Source: Rhizobium terricola
GTDB taxonomy: Bacteria > Pseudomonadota > Alphaproteobacteria > Rhizobiales > Rhizobiaceae
Direction: 5' to 3'
DNA length: 64,000 nucleotides
NCBI RefSeq assembly: GCF_012927355.1
Contig: NZ_JABBGK010000001.1
Coordinates: forward strand, 1,358,649-1,422,648
The translations under genes were made by a program, and so were the position numbers. This document shows, piece by piece, positions 1 to 9,426 of the stretch (the stretch's first letter is position 1; each line of letters begins with the position of its first letter). The notes under the pieces were generated by a model. It searched no databases. It was not told where the DNA came from and saw only the letters and a list, made by a program, of their open reading frames with translations.

Positions 1-833
1 TCGATCGGTGCGCCGGCTTCCTTTTCGGCAGCCTTGACAGCGTCGCCGACAGTCTGGTCCGGGTTGATGACGAAGGCCTGGCTCAGCAGGGCGACTTCCT
101 CGAAGAACTTGCGCATGCGGCCTTCGACCATCTTTTCGATGATGGCGTCCGGCTTGCCGGAAGCGCGCGACTGCTCGATGAAGACGTTGCGTTCGCGTTC
201 GGCGACGGCAGCGTCGACTTCTTCGGCGCGGATCGCGAGCGGGTTGGTCGCTGCGATGTGCATGGCGACCTGGCGGCCGATTGCCGAGAGCACGTCCTTG
301 TTGCCGGTCGACTTCAGCGCGACGAGAACGCCGAGCTTGCCGAGACCGTCAGCAACACCGTTGTGGATGTAGGTGGCGACGACGCCGTCCTCGACCGACA
401 GCAGCGATGCCCGGCGGAGCGTCATGTTCTCGCCGATGTGGGCGATCGCGTCCTTGATGGTGTCGGAAACCGGCTTGCCGGAAGCCGGATAGGTGGCGGC
501 AGCGATGGCATCGACCGAGCCGTCGGTGGTGAGGGCAACCGAAGCAACGCCGCGGACGAGTTCCTGGAAGGCGTCGTTACGGGCAACGAAGTCGGTTTCC
601 GAGTTGACTTCGACGACGACAGCCTTGGTGCCGGCGCTGGCAATGCCGATCAGGCCTTCGGCGGCGGTGCGGCCCGACTTCTTGTCGGCCTTGGCGATGC
701 CCTTGGCGCGCAGCCAGTCGATCGCGGCTTCGATGTCACCGTTGTTCTCGGTGAGCGCCTTCTTGCAATCCATCATGCCTGCGCCGGACTTCTCGCGCAG
801 TTCCTTAACCAGTGCTGCAGTGATTTCAGCCAT
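1..833 (-). CDS. tsf: Elongation factor Ts, C-terminus cut by window edge
   Basis: This is the guanine-nucleotide exchange factor that recycles EF-Tu-GDP in the cytoplasm. The reading frame stays open from an ATG at 833 to base 1, so about 277 codons are visible and the stop lies outside the window. The N-terminus begins [17 protein letters not shown] and continues with the [11 protein letters not shown] ubiquitin-associated-like helix that contacts EF-Tu. The signature TDFVARND follows near residue 80. It lies downstream of rpsB on the same strand, the usual rpsB-tsf order in bacteria. The 272-base gap holds a possible hairpin (1020-1052). Confidence 0.96.
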   Translation of the reverse strand, partial: MAEITAALVKELREKSGAGMMDCKKALTENNGDIEAAIDWLRAKGIAKADKKSGRTAAEGLIGIASAGTKAVVVEVNSETDFVARNDAFQELVRGVASVALTTDGSVDAIAAATYPASGKPVSDTIKDAIAHIGENMTLRRASLLSVEDGVVATYIHNGVADGLGKLGVLVALKSTGNKDVLSAIGRQVAMHIAATNPLAIRAEEVDAAVAERERNVFIEQSRASGKPDAIIEKMVEGRMRKFFEEVALLSQAFVINPDQTVGDAVKAAEKEAGAPI

Positions 834-1019
834 TGTGTGCCTCTTGTCGGTTCAATCGGTGCGCCAGCCTGATGCAACTGAGTGCGGCCTGCGCCCTGTT
901 TTGGGGGACGAAATGTACCCGGAAATGTGACAGCGTGATGAAGCAGTGCCATCACGGAAACGGTCGGCCCGCTTTGCAGCTCGCCGCGCGGATGCGCAGG
1001 CAGATCTTCAAAGGGGCAA

Positions 1020-1052
1020 GGCCGCCAGAAAGCGCGTGGCTTCCGGGCGGCC
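1020..1052 (-). terminator. Possible attenuating hairpin between rpsB and tsf
   Basis: Read on the minus strand, GGCCGCC pairs with GGCGGCC at the outer stem, and GGAAGC pairs with GCTTTC (one G-U) inside it, closing a five-base loop. The following bases are only weakly T-rich, so this may be a partial terminator or a processing signal rather than a full stop between rpsB and tsf. Confidence 0.35.
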
Positions 1053-1105
1053 GATCCCAATCGGGAAACACCGGCAGGACCTTACGATCCCGCCGGGCGG
1101 CGCCA

Positions 1106-1873
1106 TCAGGCGCCGGCTTCTTCTTCGAGAGCCGGCTCGATCGGAGCTTCGGCGGAAGCGCCGAGATCACGACCGGAAGCACCCTGCTGGCGCGCGATGC
1201 CGTCGATGGCAGCGCGGGCGATCAGGTCGCAGTAGAGCGAAATTGCGCGCGAAGCGTCGTCGTTACCCGGGATCGGGTAGTCGATGAGGTCCGGATCGCA
1301 GTTCGAGTCGATGATCGCGACGACCGGGATGCCGAGGCGCTTGGCTTCGTCGATCGCGATCTTTTCCTTGTTGGTGTCGATGATGAACATCAGGTCCGGG
1401 GTACCGCCCATGTCACGGATACCGCCGAGAGCCTTGTCCAGCTTTTCGCGTTCGCGCTCGAGGTTCAGGCGTTCCTTCTTCGAATAGCCCTGGGCTTCCG
1501 AGTTCAGGATCTCGTCGAGCTTGCGCAGGCGAGCGATCGAGTTCGAGATGGTCTTCCAGTTGGTCATCATGCCGCCGAGCCAGCGGGAGTTGACGTAGTA
1601 CTGGGCCGAACGCTTGGCCGAATCAGCGATCAGTTCAGACGCCTGGCGCTTGGTGCCGACGAACAGAACGCGGCCACCACGTGCGACGGTGTCGGACACG
1701 ACCTGAAGGGCGCGCGACAGCATCGGAACGGTCTGGGCCAGGTCGATGATGTGGATGTTGTTACGATCGCCGAAGATGTACGGCTTCATCTTCGGGTTCC
1801 AGCGGTGAGTCTGGTGGCCGAAGTGGACGCCTGCTTCGAGGAGCTGGCGCATAGAGAAATCGGGCAATGCCAT
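1106..1873 (-). CDS. rpsB: 30S ribosomal protein S2
   Basis: S2 is a 255-residue protein of the 30S subunit needed for late assembly and for binding S1. The family N-terminus is clear: [20 protein letters not shown], then the [11 protein letters not shown] segment. FVGTKRQA and [12 protein letters not shown] follow, and FIIDTNKE and [12 protein letters not shown] are in the second half. A C-terminal tail of about 25 residues rich in Ala and Glu is an extension common in alphaproteobacteria. It is first in an rpsB-tsf unit, with a leader of roughly 120 bases that could carry S2 autoregulation. That regulatory role is inference. Confidence 0.97.
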   Translation of the reverse strand: MALPDFSMRQLLEAGVHFGHQTHRWNPKMKPYIFGDRNNIHIIDLAQTVPMLSRALQVVSDTVARGGRVLFVGTKRQASELIADSAKRSAQYYVNSRWLGGMMTNWKTISNSIARLRKLDEILNSEAQGYSKKERLNLEREREKLDKALGGIRDMGGTPDLMFIIDTNKEKIAIDEAKRLGIPVVAIIDSNCDPDLIDYPIPGNDDASRAISLYCDLIARAAIDGIARQQGASGRDLGASAEAPIEPALEEEAGA

Positions 1874-1999
1874 GCCTTGTTATCCTTTCCGGTTGAACCC
1901 CCGCGAGACAAACAGCACCTCTTTCGAGGATGCCACCGGCGGAACCGGCCGGATTTCTCCCGGTCGCTCCCAAGCCTCGCGTGTGGAATGGTGCTGGCC

Positions 2000-2026
2000 T
2001 TATAGCGACTTCCTGAGGAAATCAAG
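2000..2026 (-). promoter_or_regulatory. Candidate rpsB promoter
   Basis: On the minus strand CTTGAT lies 15 bases before CTATAA (16 before TATAAG), about 125 bases ahead of the rpsB start. The elements resemble the rhizobial housekeeping consensus, but the spacing is slightly short, so this is only a candidate. Confidence 0.35.
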
Positions 2027-2074
2027 GGCATTTGCCGGAAAAGGGCGATTTCTCGCCCTGCCCGCCCGATGGCG

Positions 2075-2899
2075 TTACCGGCAGTCGCCGGTGCCGAGTA
2101 CTTCGAGCTTCGTCAGCTTGCCGCTCAGGACGAAGTCACCGTAGTCGAGCGTCAGGTCGCGGGTGATGCCGTTCTCGTAGAGCTTGAACGACTGCGTGTA
2201 GATCGGCAGCAGGTCGCCGGCGGCCTTTTCGTCATAATAGGCGATCGAGACCGGCCAATAGGACGCGCCGGCCATCGCACCGGCGGACTTATCCTCGGCG
2301 TCGGTGCCGGTGGACTTGCGCGACGGGCCCACGAAGGTGGTTGTCAGATAGCTCTTGTCACCATCTTCCGACCCGTCGAAGATACGCGCCTCGAAGAACT
2401 TCTTGCCCTTGCGGGCGTTCTCGATCACCTCGAGCATGTGTTCCGCCGGAAAGCGGCTGTCGGCGATCTCGACGGCGCGCGGCGCCGGCGCCTTGATCTC
2501 GACCTTGACCTTGCCGTTTTCGTCGGCCGCAGCCCCGCTCACGTCCTTGTCCATCTGGTCGTCGGTGAAGGACTTGGTCTCGAAGCGGAACTTGCCGCTC
2601 GCCAGATCTTCGAAGGTCATGCTCTGCTGGTCGGTGACGCGGATCTGCTCGCCGGTGTCGATGCGGGTGACGAAGCGGAAATTCGTCGTATAGCCCGCAC
2701 ATTGCGAACCGTTGAACTCGTAGACCATGCGGCCGCGCATGCCCTCGATGCCGGACCGTTCCGATGCCTGCTTCAACTGGATGTCGTAGACCGCACGGTG
2801 CGGCACCAGCCCTCCGGCCGCCGCGGCGTTGGCGATCGCTGCGGTCGTCAAGGACGCCCCGGCTGCGAAAACGACCACGGCCAGACTGGAACGAAACAT
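2075..2899 (-). CDS. eipB: EipB-family periplasmic cell-envelope integrity protein (DUF1849)
   Basis: The 274-residue product starts with a Sec signal peptide (MFRSSLAVVVFAAG, Ala-rich cleavage region near residue 25). The mature part resembles EipB, known in Brucella as a periplasmic beta-spiral protein needed for envelope integrity under stress. Two cysteines, C67 in GSQCAGY and C273 in the terminal GDCR, match the family's conserved disulfide pair. I chose the ATG at 2899 because AGGAG lies about eight bases upstream of it. The ATG six bases earlier is too close to that site. It is divergent from the RidA gene. Confidence 0.85.
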   Translation of the reverse strand: MFRSSLAVVVFAAGASLTTAAIANAAAAGGLVPHRAVYDIQLKQASERSGIEGMRGRMVYEFNGSQCAGYTTNFRFVTRIDTGEQIRVTDQQSMTFEDLASGKFRFETKSFTDDQMDKDVSGAAADENGKVKVEIKAPAPRAVEIADSRFPAEHMLEVIENARKGKKFFEARIFDGSEDGDKSYLTTTFVGPSRKSTGTDAEDKSAGAMAGASYWPVSIAYYDEKAAGDLLPIYTQSFKLYENGITRDLTLDYGDFVLSGKLTKLEVLGTGDCR

Positions 2900-3018
2900 C
2901 GACATTCTCCTGTTGCACGGAACCGCGATGTTATAAGAACAGATCCGGCAAAAGCGAGACAAGCTTTTCGCCGACACGAGATTCTCTCAACTATTTTTTG
3001 CAGACCTGGGAAACACAC

Positions 3019-3489
3019 ATGTCCGATACGATCGACAGCCGCCTGCAGGCGATGGGAATCACCCTGCCCGAGGCCGCCGCCCCCGCCGCCAACTATGTCC
3101 CCTATGTCATCAGTGGCAACCTGCTCTATCTCTCGGGCCAGCTGCCGATCGAAGGCGGCAAGGTCGCCGTCACCGGGCTGGTTGGCAGCGACGTCCAGCT
3201 CGCCGACGCCCAGCGCGCCGCCGAACTCTGCGCCATCAACATTCTCGCCCAGGCCAAGTCCGCCCTCGCCGGCGACCTTTCGCGGATCGTGCGCGTCATC
3301 AAGCTCAACGGCTTCGTCGCCTCGGCACCGGGTTTCGTCGAACAGCACCTCGTCATCAACGGCGCTTCGAACCTGATTGCCGGCGTGCTCGGCGAGGCCG
3401 GCAAGCATGCGCGCGCGGCGGTCGGCATGGCGGCCCTGCCGCTCAACGCTGCGGTGGAGATCGACGCGATCCTGGAGATCGCCCTGTGA
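3019..3489 (+). CDS. RidA/YjgF-family protein
   Basis: This 156-residue protein belongs to the RidA (YjgF/YER057c/UK114) superfamily, whose archetype deaminates reactive enamine/imine intermediates of PLP enzymes. Visible family elements are NLLYLSGQLPIEGG early, the AAELCAINILAQ helix in the middle, and GKHARAAVGMAALPLNAAVEID near the end. The classical RidA arginine sits in a shorter family form, whereas this is the longer YjgH-like subgroup, so deaminase activity is not assured. The ATG at 3019 fits the domain boundary. The gene overlaps the next by four bases, which suggests co-translation. Confidence 0.85.
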   Translation: MSDTIDSRLQAMGITLPEAAAPAANYVPYVISGNLLYLSGQLPIEGGKVAVTGLVGSDVQLADAQRAAELCAINILAQAKSALAGDLSRIVRVIKLNGFVASAPGFVEQHLVINGASNLIAGVLGEAGKHARAAVGMAALPLNAAVEIDAILEIAL

Positions 3490-4214
3490 GCGATGCCAGC
3501 TGGATCAAGGATCTGCCGGTCGCCCATCGCGGCTATCACGACATGAACAAGACGGTCTGGGAAAACACCCTCTCGGCCTTCCAGCGCGCGATCGACGCGG
3601 GTTTCGCCATCGAATGCGACATACAGCTTTCGGCCGACAGCGTGCCGATGGTGTTCCATGACCATGACCTGCAGCGCCTCTGCGGCATCGCCGGAGAGGT
3701 TCGCGAGCGCACCGCGGCCGAGCTTGGCCTGCTTTCGATCGGCGGCACGGCGGACAAGATCCCGACGCTCAAAAAGATGCTCGCCCTGGTGAAGGGACAG
3801 GTTCCGCTGGTGATCGAGCTGAAGGGCATCGACGCGGAGCAGGACGACGGTCTGGCAGAAGCCGTCCTCGAAGTCCTTGAAGGCTATCAGGGCAAGGTGG
3901 CGCTGATGAGTTTCGACTTCTGGCTGTTGCGGAACCTGAAGCAGCTTGGTTGCCCCTATCCGGTCGGACTGACCGCCGAGGGTGTCAAGCCGGAGCAGTT
4001 CTTCGCCCATGACGAAGCCATGCAGCTCGGCCTCGACTTCATCTCCTATTGCGTGCCGCATCTGCCCAACAGCTTCGTCTCGGCACAGCAGGCACGCGGC
4101 ATTCCTGTGATTACCTGGACGGTCAGGGATGAAACCATGCGCGCGCATACCTATAATCATGCGGACCAGATGACCTTCGAGGGCTTCGACCCCCGCGAGG
4201 TCGCCATCGCCTGA
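3486..4214 (+). CDS. Glycerophosphodiester phosphodiesterase family protein
   Basis: The product hydrolyses glycerophosphodiesters to an alcohol plus glycerol 3-phosphate. The 242-residue TIM barrel shows the GDPD signature: AHRG at residues 13-16 (catalytic H14, R15), WENT at 25-28 (metal ligand E26), ECDIQLS at 43-49 (E43, D45) and VFHDHDL around the second catalytic histidine (H58). No signal peptide is present, so it acts in the cytoplasm. The start is a GTG whose bases overlap the TGA of the RidA-family gene (GTGA). That makes these two genes one operon, probably continuing into the next gene 10 bases on. Confidence 0.9.
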   Translation: MSDASWIKDLPVAHRGYHDMNKTVWENTLSAFQRAIDAGFAIECDIQLSADSVPMVFHDHDLQRLCGIAGEVRERTAAELGLLSIGGTADKIPTLKKMLALVKGQVPLVIELKGIDAEQDDGLAEAVLEVLEGYQGKVALMSFDFWLLRNLKQLGCPYPVGLTAEGVKPEQFFAHDEAMQLGLDFISYCVPHLPNSFVSAQQARGIPVITWTVRDETMRAHTYNHADQMTFEGFDPREVAIA

Positions 4215-4224
4215 TTGGAGCCGC

Positions 4225-5421
4225 ATGCCCGGAGATGTGACGATCCGGATCGAAAGATCCTTTTCCGCAATTGATCCCGGGCTGTGGACAAGGCTCGGCG
4301 GTGCCATGCGCGGCGCTGCCGGCTACAACCCGTTCTCATCGCATGCCTTCCTGTCCGCCCTCGAGGAATCGGGATCAGCCACCGCGGAGACCGGCTGGCT
4401 CGGACATCATCTCCTCCTTGAGGACGGTGCGGGACAGCTCATCGGCGCGGTTCCCTGCTATCTCAAGAGCCACAGCCGCGGCGAATACGTGTTCGACCAG
4501 GGCTGGGCGGATGCTTTCGAGCGGGCCGGCGGGCGATATTATCCGAAGCTGCAGAGCGCCTTTCCCTTCACCCCGGCGACCGGTCCGCGGCTGATGGTGG
4601 CCGCCGCTGGTAATCCCTCCGAGGTCCGGCCACTGCTTGCAGCGGGACTGCGCCAGGTGGCCGACGAGCTTGGCGTCTCCTCGGCGCACGCCACCTTCGT
4701 TCCGGAGGACGAATTGCCGGCCTTTTCCGCCTCCGACTACCTGCACCGTACCGACCAGCAGTTCCATTTCATCAACTCGGGATATGCCGACCACGAGGCT
4801 TTCCTCGAAACGCTCGCCTCGCGCAAGCGCAAGGCGCTTCGCAAGGAGCGGCGTTCAGCACTCGAGAACGGCATCACGATCGACTGGCTGACCGGCTCCG
4901 ACCTGACCGAGGACGTCTGGGACCAGTTCTTCGCCTTCTACATGGACACCGGCAGCCGGAAATGGGGGAAACCCTATCTCACCCGGTCCTTCTATTCGCT
5001 GATCGGCGAGCGCATGGCGGATGACATCCTGCTCGTCATGGCCAAACGCGATGGCCGCTACATCGCCGGCGCCATCAACTTCATCGGCGCCGACGCCCTT
5101 TACGGGCGCCACTGGGGATGCATCGAAGACCATCCCTTCCTGCATTTCGAGGTCTGCTACCACCAGGCGATCGACTTCGCCCTGTCCAAGGGGCTGGCCC
5201 GTGTCGAGGCAGGCGCGCAGGGCGAACACAAGCTGGCCCGCGGCTACCTGCCGGTCACCACCCACTCGGTCCACTACATCGCCCATCCCGGCCTCAGGCG
5301 GGCCGTCGCCGACTATCTGGAGCACGAGCGTCGCGAGGTTGAACAGATCGGCGACTACCTTGCCGAGCACAGCCCGTTCCGCAAGGGGGAGCGGCAGGAC
5401 CACGGCGAAAGCGACGAATAG
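4225..5421 (+). CDS. FemAB/GNAT-like protein (DUF482, peptidogalycan-type)
   Basis: This 398-residue protein matches the DUF482 family, sometimes called 'peptidogalycan biosynthesis protein' and placed in the GNAT/FemAB acyltransferase fold. Recognisable stretches are NPFSSHAFLSALE near the N-terminus, HHLLLED and GAVPCYLKSHSRGEYVFDQGWA, and the FemAB-like core SRKRKALRKERR, AGAINFIGADALYGRHWGC and GAQGEHKLARGY. The biochemical substrate of the family is not established. It follows the GDPD gene by 10 bases and precedes the HIT gene by 59 bases on the same strand. Confidence 0.85.
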   Translation: MPGDVTIRIERSFSAIDPGLWTRLGGAMRGAAGYNPFSSHAFLSALEESGSATAETGWLGHHLLLEDGAGQLIGAVPCYLKSHSRGEYVFDQGWADAFERAGGRYYPKLQSAFPFTPATGPRLMVAAAGNPSEVRPLLAAGLRQVADELGVSSAHATFVPEDELPAFSASDYLHRTDQQFHFINSGYADHEAFLETLASRKRKALRKERRSALENGITIDWLTGSDLTEDVWDQFFAFYMDTGSRKWGKPYLTRSFYSLIGERMADDILLVMAKRDGRYIAGAINFIGADALYGRHWGCIEDHPFLHFEVCYHQAIDFALSKGLARVEAGAQGEHKLARGYLPVTTHSVHYIAHPGLRRAVADYLEHERREVEQIGDYLAEHSPFRKGERQDHGESDE

Positions 5422-5480
5422 CGCGCTTGCTCCCCGCGGCGCCGATGCCTTAACTACGGTTCAAACCGAGGAGATTCCCG

Positions 5481-5906
5481 ATGACCAGCCCCGCCTATGA
5501 TCCGAACAACATCTTCGCCAAGATCCTGAAGGGCGAGATCCCGTCGGTGAAGCTCTACGAAGATGACGACACACTCGCCTTCATGGACGTGATGCCACAG
5601 GCGACCGGTCATCTCCTGGTCATCCCCAAAGTCGGCTCACGCAACCTTCTCGACGCCGATCCGGCCGTGCTCGCCAAGGTGATCCCGGTGGTGCAGAAGC
5701 TTGCGGTAGCCGCCAAGGAAGCCTTCGACGCGGATGGCGTGTTCGTCGCCCAGTTCAACGAAGCGGCGGCGGGGCAGACGGTCTACCACCTGCATTTCCA
5801 CGTCATTCCGCGCCACGAGGGCGTGCCCCTGAAGCCGCATTCCGGAAAGATGGAAGACATCGAGGTGCTGAAGGCCAACGCGGAAAAGATCAAGGCCGCG
5901 CTCTGA
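5481..5906 (+). CDS. HIT-family nucleotide-binding hydrolase (Hint-like)
   Basis: This is a 141-residue histidine-triad protein of the Hint branch, which cleaves purine nucleoside phosphoramidates. The catalytic triad is visible as H103-L-H105-F-H107-V-I-P. The family N-terminal element NIFAKILKGEIPSVKLYEDD and the first histidine motif TGHLLVIPK (41-50) are intact. A GAGG site lies about seven bases before the ATG (CGAGGAGATTCCCG). It is the last gene of the + strand run that begins at the RidA gene. Confidence 0.93.
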   Translation: MTSPAYDPNNIFAKILKGEIPSVKLYEDDDTLAFMDVMPQATGHLLVIPKVGSRNLLDADPAVLAKVIPVVQKLAVAAKEAFDADGVFVAQFNEAAAGQTVYHLHFHVIPRHEGVPLKPHSGKMEDIEVLKANAEKIKAAL

Positions 5907-6015
5907 GGCGAACCCAAGGCGACGATTTACACGCGGCGCAGGTTCACGCATACTGATTGCACATTGCAATCGGCTCTCCGAGGAGCGGCCGAAGGCTCAT
6001 GCGGGAGGAATGCGC

Positions 6016-7239
6016 GTGAACAGGCATTATGGCTGGGTCGTCGTTGCGGCCGGGGCTCTCATAACATGCGTTGCGATGGGCGCGATGTTCGCCCTGCCCG
6101 TCTATCTCCAGCCGATCGCCGCGGATACGGGCTGGAGCCGGGCCGGCATTTCGGCCAGCATGACGGCCGGTTTCGTCACAATGGGCGTCGCCGGTTTCGG
6201 TTGGGGCACGCTCAGCGACCGGATCGGTGCGATCCCTGTCCTGATCGTTGCGTCCGTCCTGCTCTGTTCCGGCCTTGTCATTGCCAGCCAGGCGACATCG
6301 CTTGGCGTATTCCAGTTCGCCTATGGAGGGTTGGTCGGGGCATCCGGCGGTGCTTTCTTTCCGCCGATCATGGCGGTGACCGTGGGGTGGTTCGACAAGC
6401 ACCGCAGTCTGGCCGTCTCGCTCGTCACGGTCGGGGTCGGCGTCGCCCCCATGGTGGCAACGCCCTTCGCCAGCTATCTCACCGAACTCCATGGCTGGCG
6501 CACAGCCATGCTTTCGATCTCCATCGGCGCCCTTGTGCTGATGCTGCCGGCCTCGCTGCTCGTTCGTCGTGCACCTGCCTCTGCGGCACCGGAGACAGGA
6601 GAGACCGCCGGGGCCGAACCGTCATCGTCCTCGACGGGAACGCGCTTCGGCGTGCTGCGCACGCCGCAGTTCGCCGTGCTGGCGGGAACCTTCTTCCTCT
6701 GCTGTGCCGCCCATTCGGGGCCGATCTTCCACACGGTAAGCTACGCCGTCATCTGCGGCGCGACCCCGCTTGCGGCCGCGAGCATCTACAGCGTCGAGGG
6801 CGTGGCGGGGCTTTTCGGCCGCCTGCTCTTCGGCGTCGCCGCCGACAGGCTCGGCGTCCGGCTGGTCCTCGTCGCAGGCCTTCTTCTGCAGGCCGTCGGC
6901 ATCTATACCTATGTCCATGTCCGGGAACTCACCGACTTCTACATGCTGGCCATGGCGCTCGGCATGGCCTATGGCGGTGTCATGCCTCTCTATGCCGTGC
7001 TCGCGCGTGACTATTTCGGCCCGCATGTCATGGGCACCGTCCTCGGAGCGGCGACGATGACCTCGTGCATCGGCATGGCCTTCGGTCCGGTCGGCGGAGG
7101 CTGGCTCTACGACACCTATGGCAGCTACCATTGGCTCTACATCGCCTCCGCGGCGGTCGGCCTCGCCGCTGCCGCCATGGCGCTTGCCTTCCCGCCTGCC
7201 GCCGGCAGAGAAGCTCCGCCGGCCGTGTCACCTGCCTGA
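6016..7239 (+). CDS. Major facilitator superfamily transporter
   Basis: This integral inner-membrane transporter of about 407 residues has 12 predicted membrane segments and a cytoplasmic loop near residues 185-215 (AETGETAGAEPSSSSTG). MFS signatures are visible: GWGTLSDRIGAIP after TM2 and GRLLFGVAADRLGVR in the matching loop of the second half. It resembles the monocarboxylate/oxalate:formate-type group, but the substrate cannot be read from sequence. I prefer the GTG at 6016, seven bases after GGGAGG. An ATG six bases earlier is only one base from that site. It converges on the DUF1989 gene. Confidence 0.85.
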   Translation: MNRHYGWVVVAAGALITCVAMGAMFALPVYLQPIAADTGWSRAGISASMTAGFVTMGVAGFGWGTLSDRIGAIPVLIVASVLLCSGLVIASQATSLGVFQFAYGGLVGASGGAFFPPIMAVTVGWFDKHRSLAVSLVTVGVGVAPMVATPFASYLTELHGWRTAMLSISIGALVLMLPASLLVRRAPASAAPETGETAGAEPSSSSTGTRFGVLRTPQFAVLAGTFFLCCAAHSGPIFHTVSYAVICGATPLAAASIYSVEGVAGLFGRLLFGVAADRLGVRLVLVAGLLLQAVGIYTYVHVRELTDFYMLAMALGMAYGGVMPLYAVLARDYFGPHVMGTVLGAATMTSCIGMAFGPVGGGWLYDTYGSYHWLYIASAAVGLAAAAMALAFPPAAGREAPPAVSPA

Positions 7240-7246
7240 GCGGTCG

Positions 7247-8101
7247 CTAGGCCGGGTTCACATAGGCATTCCGTTCCGGGAAGGGCCAGTCCTTCAGCGT
7301 GTCCATGTCCGGCTTGAAGATCTCCACCTTCAACGGATGGCAGACCGCCACGTCGCTCGAGTGCTTGGCGCTGCAATCACCGCCCGGGCAGGCCGAAAGG
7401 CCGCCGAGCAGGTCGATCTCGGCGAAGAACTCGATGAAGTCGCCGGGGCGGACCGGGCTCGCCTTCATGAAATACTGATGGGTGTCGGCGGTGAAGCCCG
7501 TGCACATGAAGACGTTCAGCACGTCATGGACGAAGGGCTCGGCCTCGGAGAAGCTCATGCCCTTTGCGCCGGCCAGCGCACGGGTGAGGTTGGAATGGCA
7601 GCAATGGTGATAGTCGCCACCCGACAGGAGACGGTTGGTGTAGGGATCGCAGCGGGTGCCGATGACGTCATGGACGCTACCACCGTATTCGTCGAAACCG
7701 TACCAGCCCAACGTATCATGGGTGATCGTCGCCATCGGCCGCAGATTGGGAAAGGTGCTCCACAGCCGATTGCCGGTCGTCACATGCGTTGCATGCAGCG
7801 CCCGGGTCTTGCCGGAATAGAAGCGCTCGGTGAGGTCGTCGGCGTTCCACAGGTTCAGATCGCCGACCTGCGGGCCGTCGATGCTCAGAATACGGAAGAA
7901 ATGTCCCTTCGGCACCGAGAAGGTGGCGCCTTCGCGCGGAGGAACAATCACCTCGTCGACCTTGACGAGCGTCTCGCGAGCGCGGGCAAGCAGATCCATG
8001 TCCGGCACCGGCAGGGTTTCCACCGGATAGCAGACCACGGGTTTGACGGCTCGGCGTTCGGCGGCGTCGGCCGGGGCTGTGACGGTTTCTCTGGATGACA
8101 T
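7247..8101 (-). CDS. DUF1989 (urea carboxylase-associated) family protein
   Basis: This 284-residue cytoplasmic protein belongs to DUF1989, a family often found beside urea carboxylase or amine catabolism genes and of uncertain chemistry. Supporting stretches are GHFFRILSIDGPQVGDLNLWNA, GWYGFDEYGGSVHDVIGTRCDP and the cysteine/histidine cluster GGDYHHCCHSNL, a likely metal site. GDFIEFFAEIDLL and SACPGGDCS lie towards the C-terminus. AGGA is placed eight bases before the ATG at 8101. No urea carboxylase gene is in the window, so its role here is open. Confidence 0.85.
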   Translation of the reverse strand: MSSRETVTAPADAAERRAVKPVVCYPVETLPVPDMDLLARARETLVKVDEVIVPPREGATFSVPKGHFFRILSIDGPQVGDLNLWNADDLTERFYSGKTRALHATHVTTGNRLWSTFPNLRPMATITHDTLGWYGFDEYGGSVHDVIGTRCDPYTNRLLSGGDYHHCCHSNLTRALAGAKGMSFSEAEPFVHDVLNVFMCTGFTADTHQYFMKASPVRPGDFIEFFAEIDLLGGLSACPGGDCSAKHSSDVAVCHPLKVEIFKPDMDTLKDWPFPERNAYVNPA

Positions 8102-8210
8102 GGCGGATTCCTGTGGTCGTGTGGGGTTCAGTGAGCAGGTCGGTTGTAAGCGAGAGGCCGCAAGGCGGCACACGCGGGTCTCAGCCTCAAGACTGTCACG
8201 GCAGCGGCGC

Positions 8211-8540
8211 TCACAGCAAGGCCAGACCAAGCGACAGGAGGGCAAGCGATACGACGACACCGACGGCGACGCGCTGGCCCGTGACGAGGAAGGCCGCAAA
8301 ACCGAGGCCGGCGGCCGCGAGCCTCAACCAGAGTGGGGACGCCTCAAGGCTTCCGGTCGGAAAGACGATCAGCTTGGCGGTAACGGCCATCACCAGGGCG
8401 GTGGCGACCGCCCTCACCCAGCTCAGCGCCTCGGATCCCTCGACCAGGCGGTTGCCCGCAATCACGCCGAGCCAGCGCCAGAGATCGGTGGCGAACCAGC
8501 CGGCAAACAGGATCACGAGATAAGGGCCGTAGTCGGTCAT
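8211..8540 (-). CDS. AzlD-domain branched-chain amino-acid transport subunit
   Basis: This 109-residue, almost wholly hydrophobic protein has about four membrane segments (YLVILFAGWFATDLWRWLGV at the N-terminus). It is the small AzlD partner of AzlC, and together the pair forms an exporter of branched-chain amino acids or analogues. The ATG lies two bases after the TGA of azlC, so the two are co-translated. Nothing in the sequence fixes the substrate. Confidence 0.8.
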   Translation of the reverse strand: MTDYGPYLVILFAGWFATDLWRWLGVIAGNRLVEGSEALSWVRAVATALVMAVTAKLIVFPTGSLEASPLWLRLAAAGLGFAAFLVTGQRVAVGVVVSLALLSLGLALL

Positions 8541-8542
8541 GC

Positions 8543-9301
8543 TCACAGCTCGCCCTCCGACACGGGGACCGATGCCGGCACCGTCCGGCCGCGCACGAAA
8601 AAGCGGTCGATCAGATAGGCAAGCGTTCCACCGCCGAGCCCGACGATCAAGATGTCGAAGCCGGGGGCGACCAAAGCCAGCAATGGCCCACCGACCGTGC
8701 CGATGACGAAGGCGATCTTGACCACGGAATGGCGGGCCGACGCCCAGATCGAGCCGACGAAATAGACCGGCGTCAGGAAGAAGAGGATGCCGGCAACCGC
8801 CGGCGGAAAGGTCGAGACAAGCCCGTAGCTCAAGCCCACGAGAATCGTGTTGACCGTGACCAGCGTCACTCCGAAGCCGAAGAAGTAGGCGACGCGGGCC
8901 TCGCGCGGCACGGTCTTCAGGTTGCCCATGGCGAAGACCCAGGCGGTGATCGCAACGAAATGCGAAAGGATCAGGAGCAGCCAGGTCGGAGTGCGGGATC
9001 CCCGCAATTCCGGCACCAGCGAGGCGACCATCGGCATCATCCGGATCGAGGAAAGCGTGACGGCGAGGAACATCGCCAGCACATTGGCGCCGCTCGTCAT
9101 CATGCCGATGAGGATCATCTTGGCCGGCAGCGCCCAGATCAGCGCCGTCATGAAGATCGCCTCGTTGCGGCTGATGCCCGATTCGAGCGCGAAGGCGCTG
9201 AAGCCGACGAAGGATGTCATGAGAATGAAGGCCGGCAAGGTGAAGATGCCCCGGGCGCCCTGGAAAAACCAATGGAGCGTGGCGGTTTCATCGGTATTCA
9301 T
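8543..9301 (-). CDS. AzlC-family permease
   Basis: This permease subunit of about 252 residues has several membrane helices. The family motif GARGIFTLPAFILM is at the N-terminus, and ALPAKMILIGMMTSG follows at about residue 50. AzlC-type proteins work with AzlD to export branched-chain amino acids, and azlD follows immediately. The start is uncertain: an in-frame ATG at 9322 would add seven residues, and neither start has a strong ribosome site. An unrelated SnoaL-like gene lies upstream on the same strand, with 125 bases between. Confidence 0.82.
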   Translation of the reverse strand: MNTDETATLHWFFQGARGIFTLPAFILMTSFVGFSAFALESGISRNEAIFMTALIWALPAKMILIGMMTSGANVLAMFLAVTLSSIRMMPMVASLVPELRGSRTPTWLLLILSHFVAITAWVFAMGNLKTVPREARVAYFFGFGVTLVTVNTILVGLSYGLVSTFPPAVAGILFFLTPVYFVGSIWASARHSVVKIAFVIGTVGGPLLALVAPGFDILIVGLGGGTLAYLIDRFFVRGRTVPASVPVSEGEL

Positions 9302-9426
9302 GGGCTTTCGGGCATCCGGCATGAAATGAGGGTGGCGCGGCGGCGACCATCCGTCGACATTCGAACACGACGTATACAGCCAATCCTCGGGCCAAGACAA
9401 AGGCTTTCGCCTGGCATCCCCGTCAA

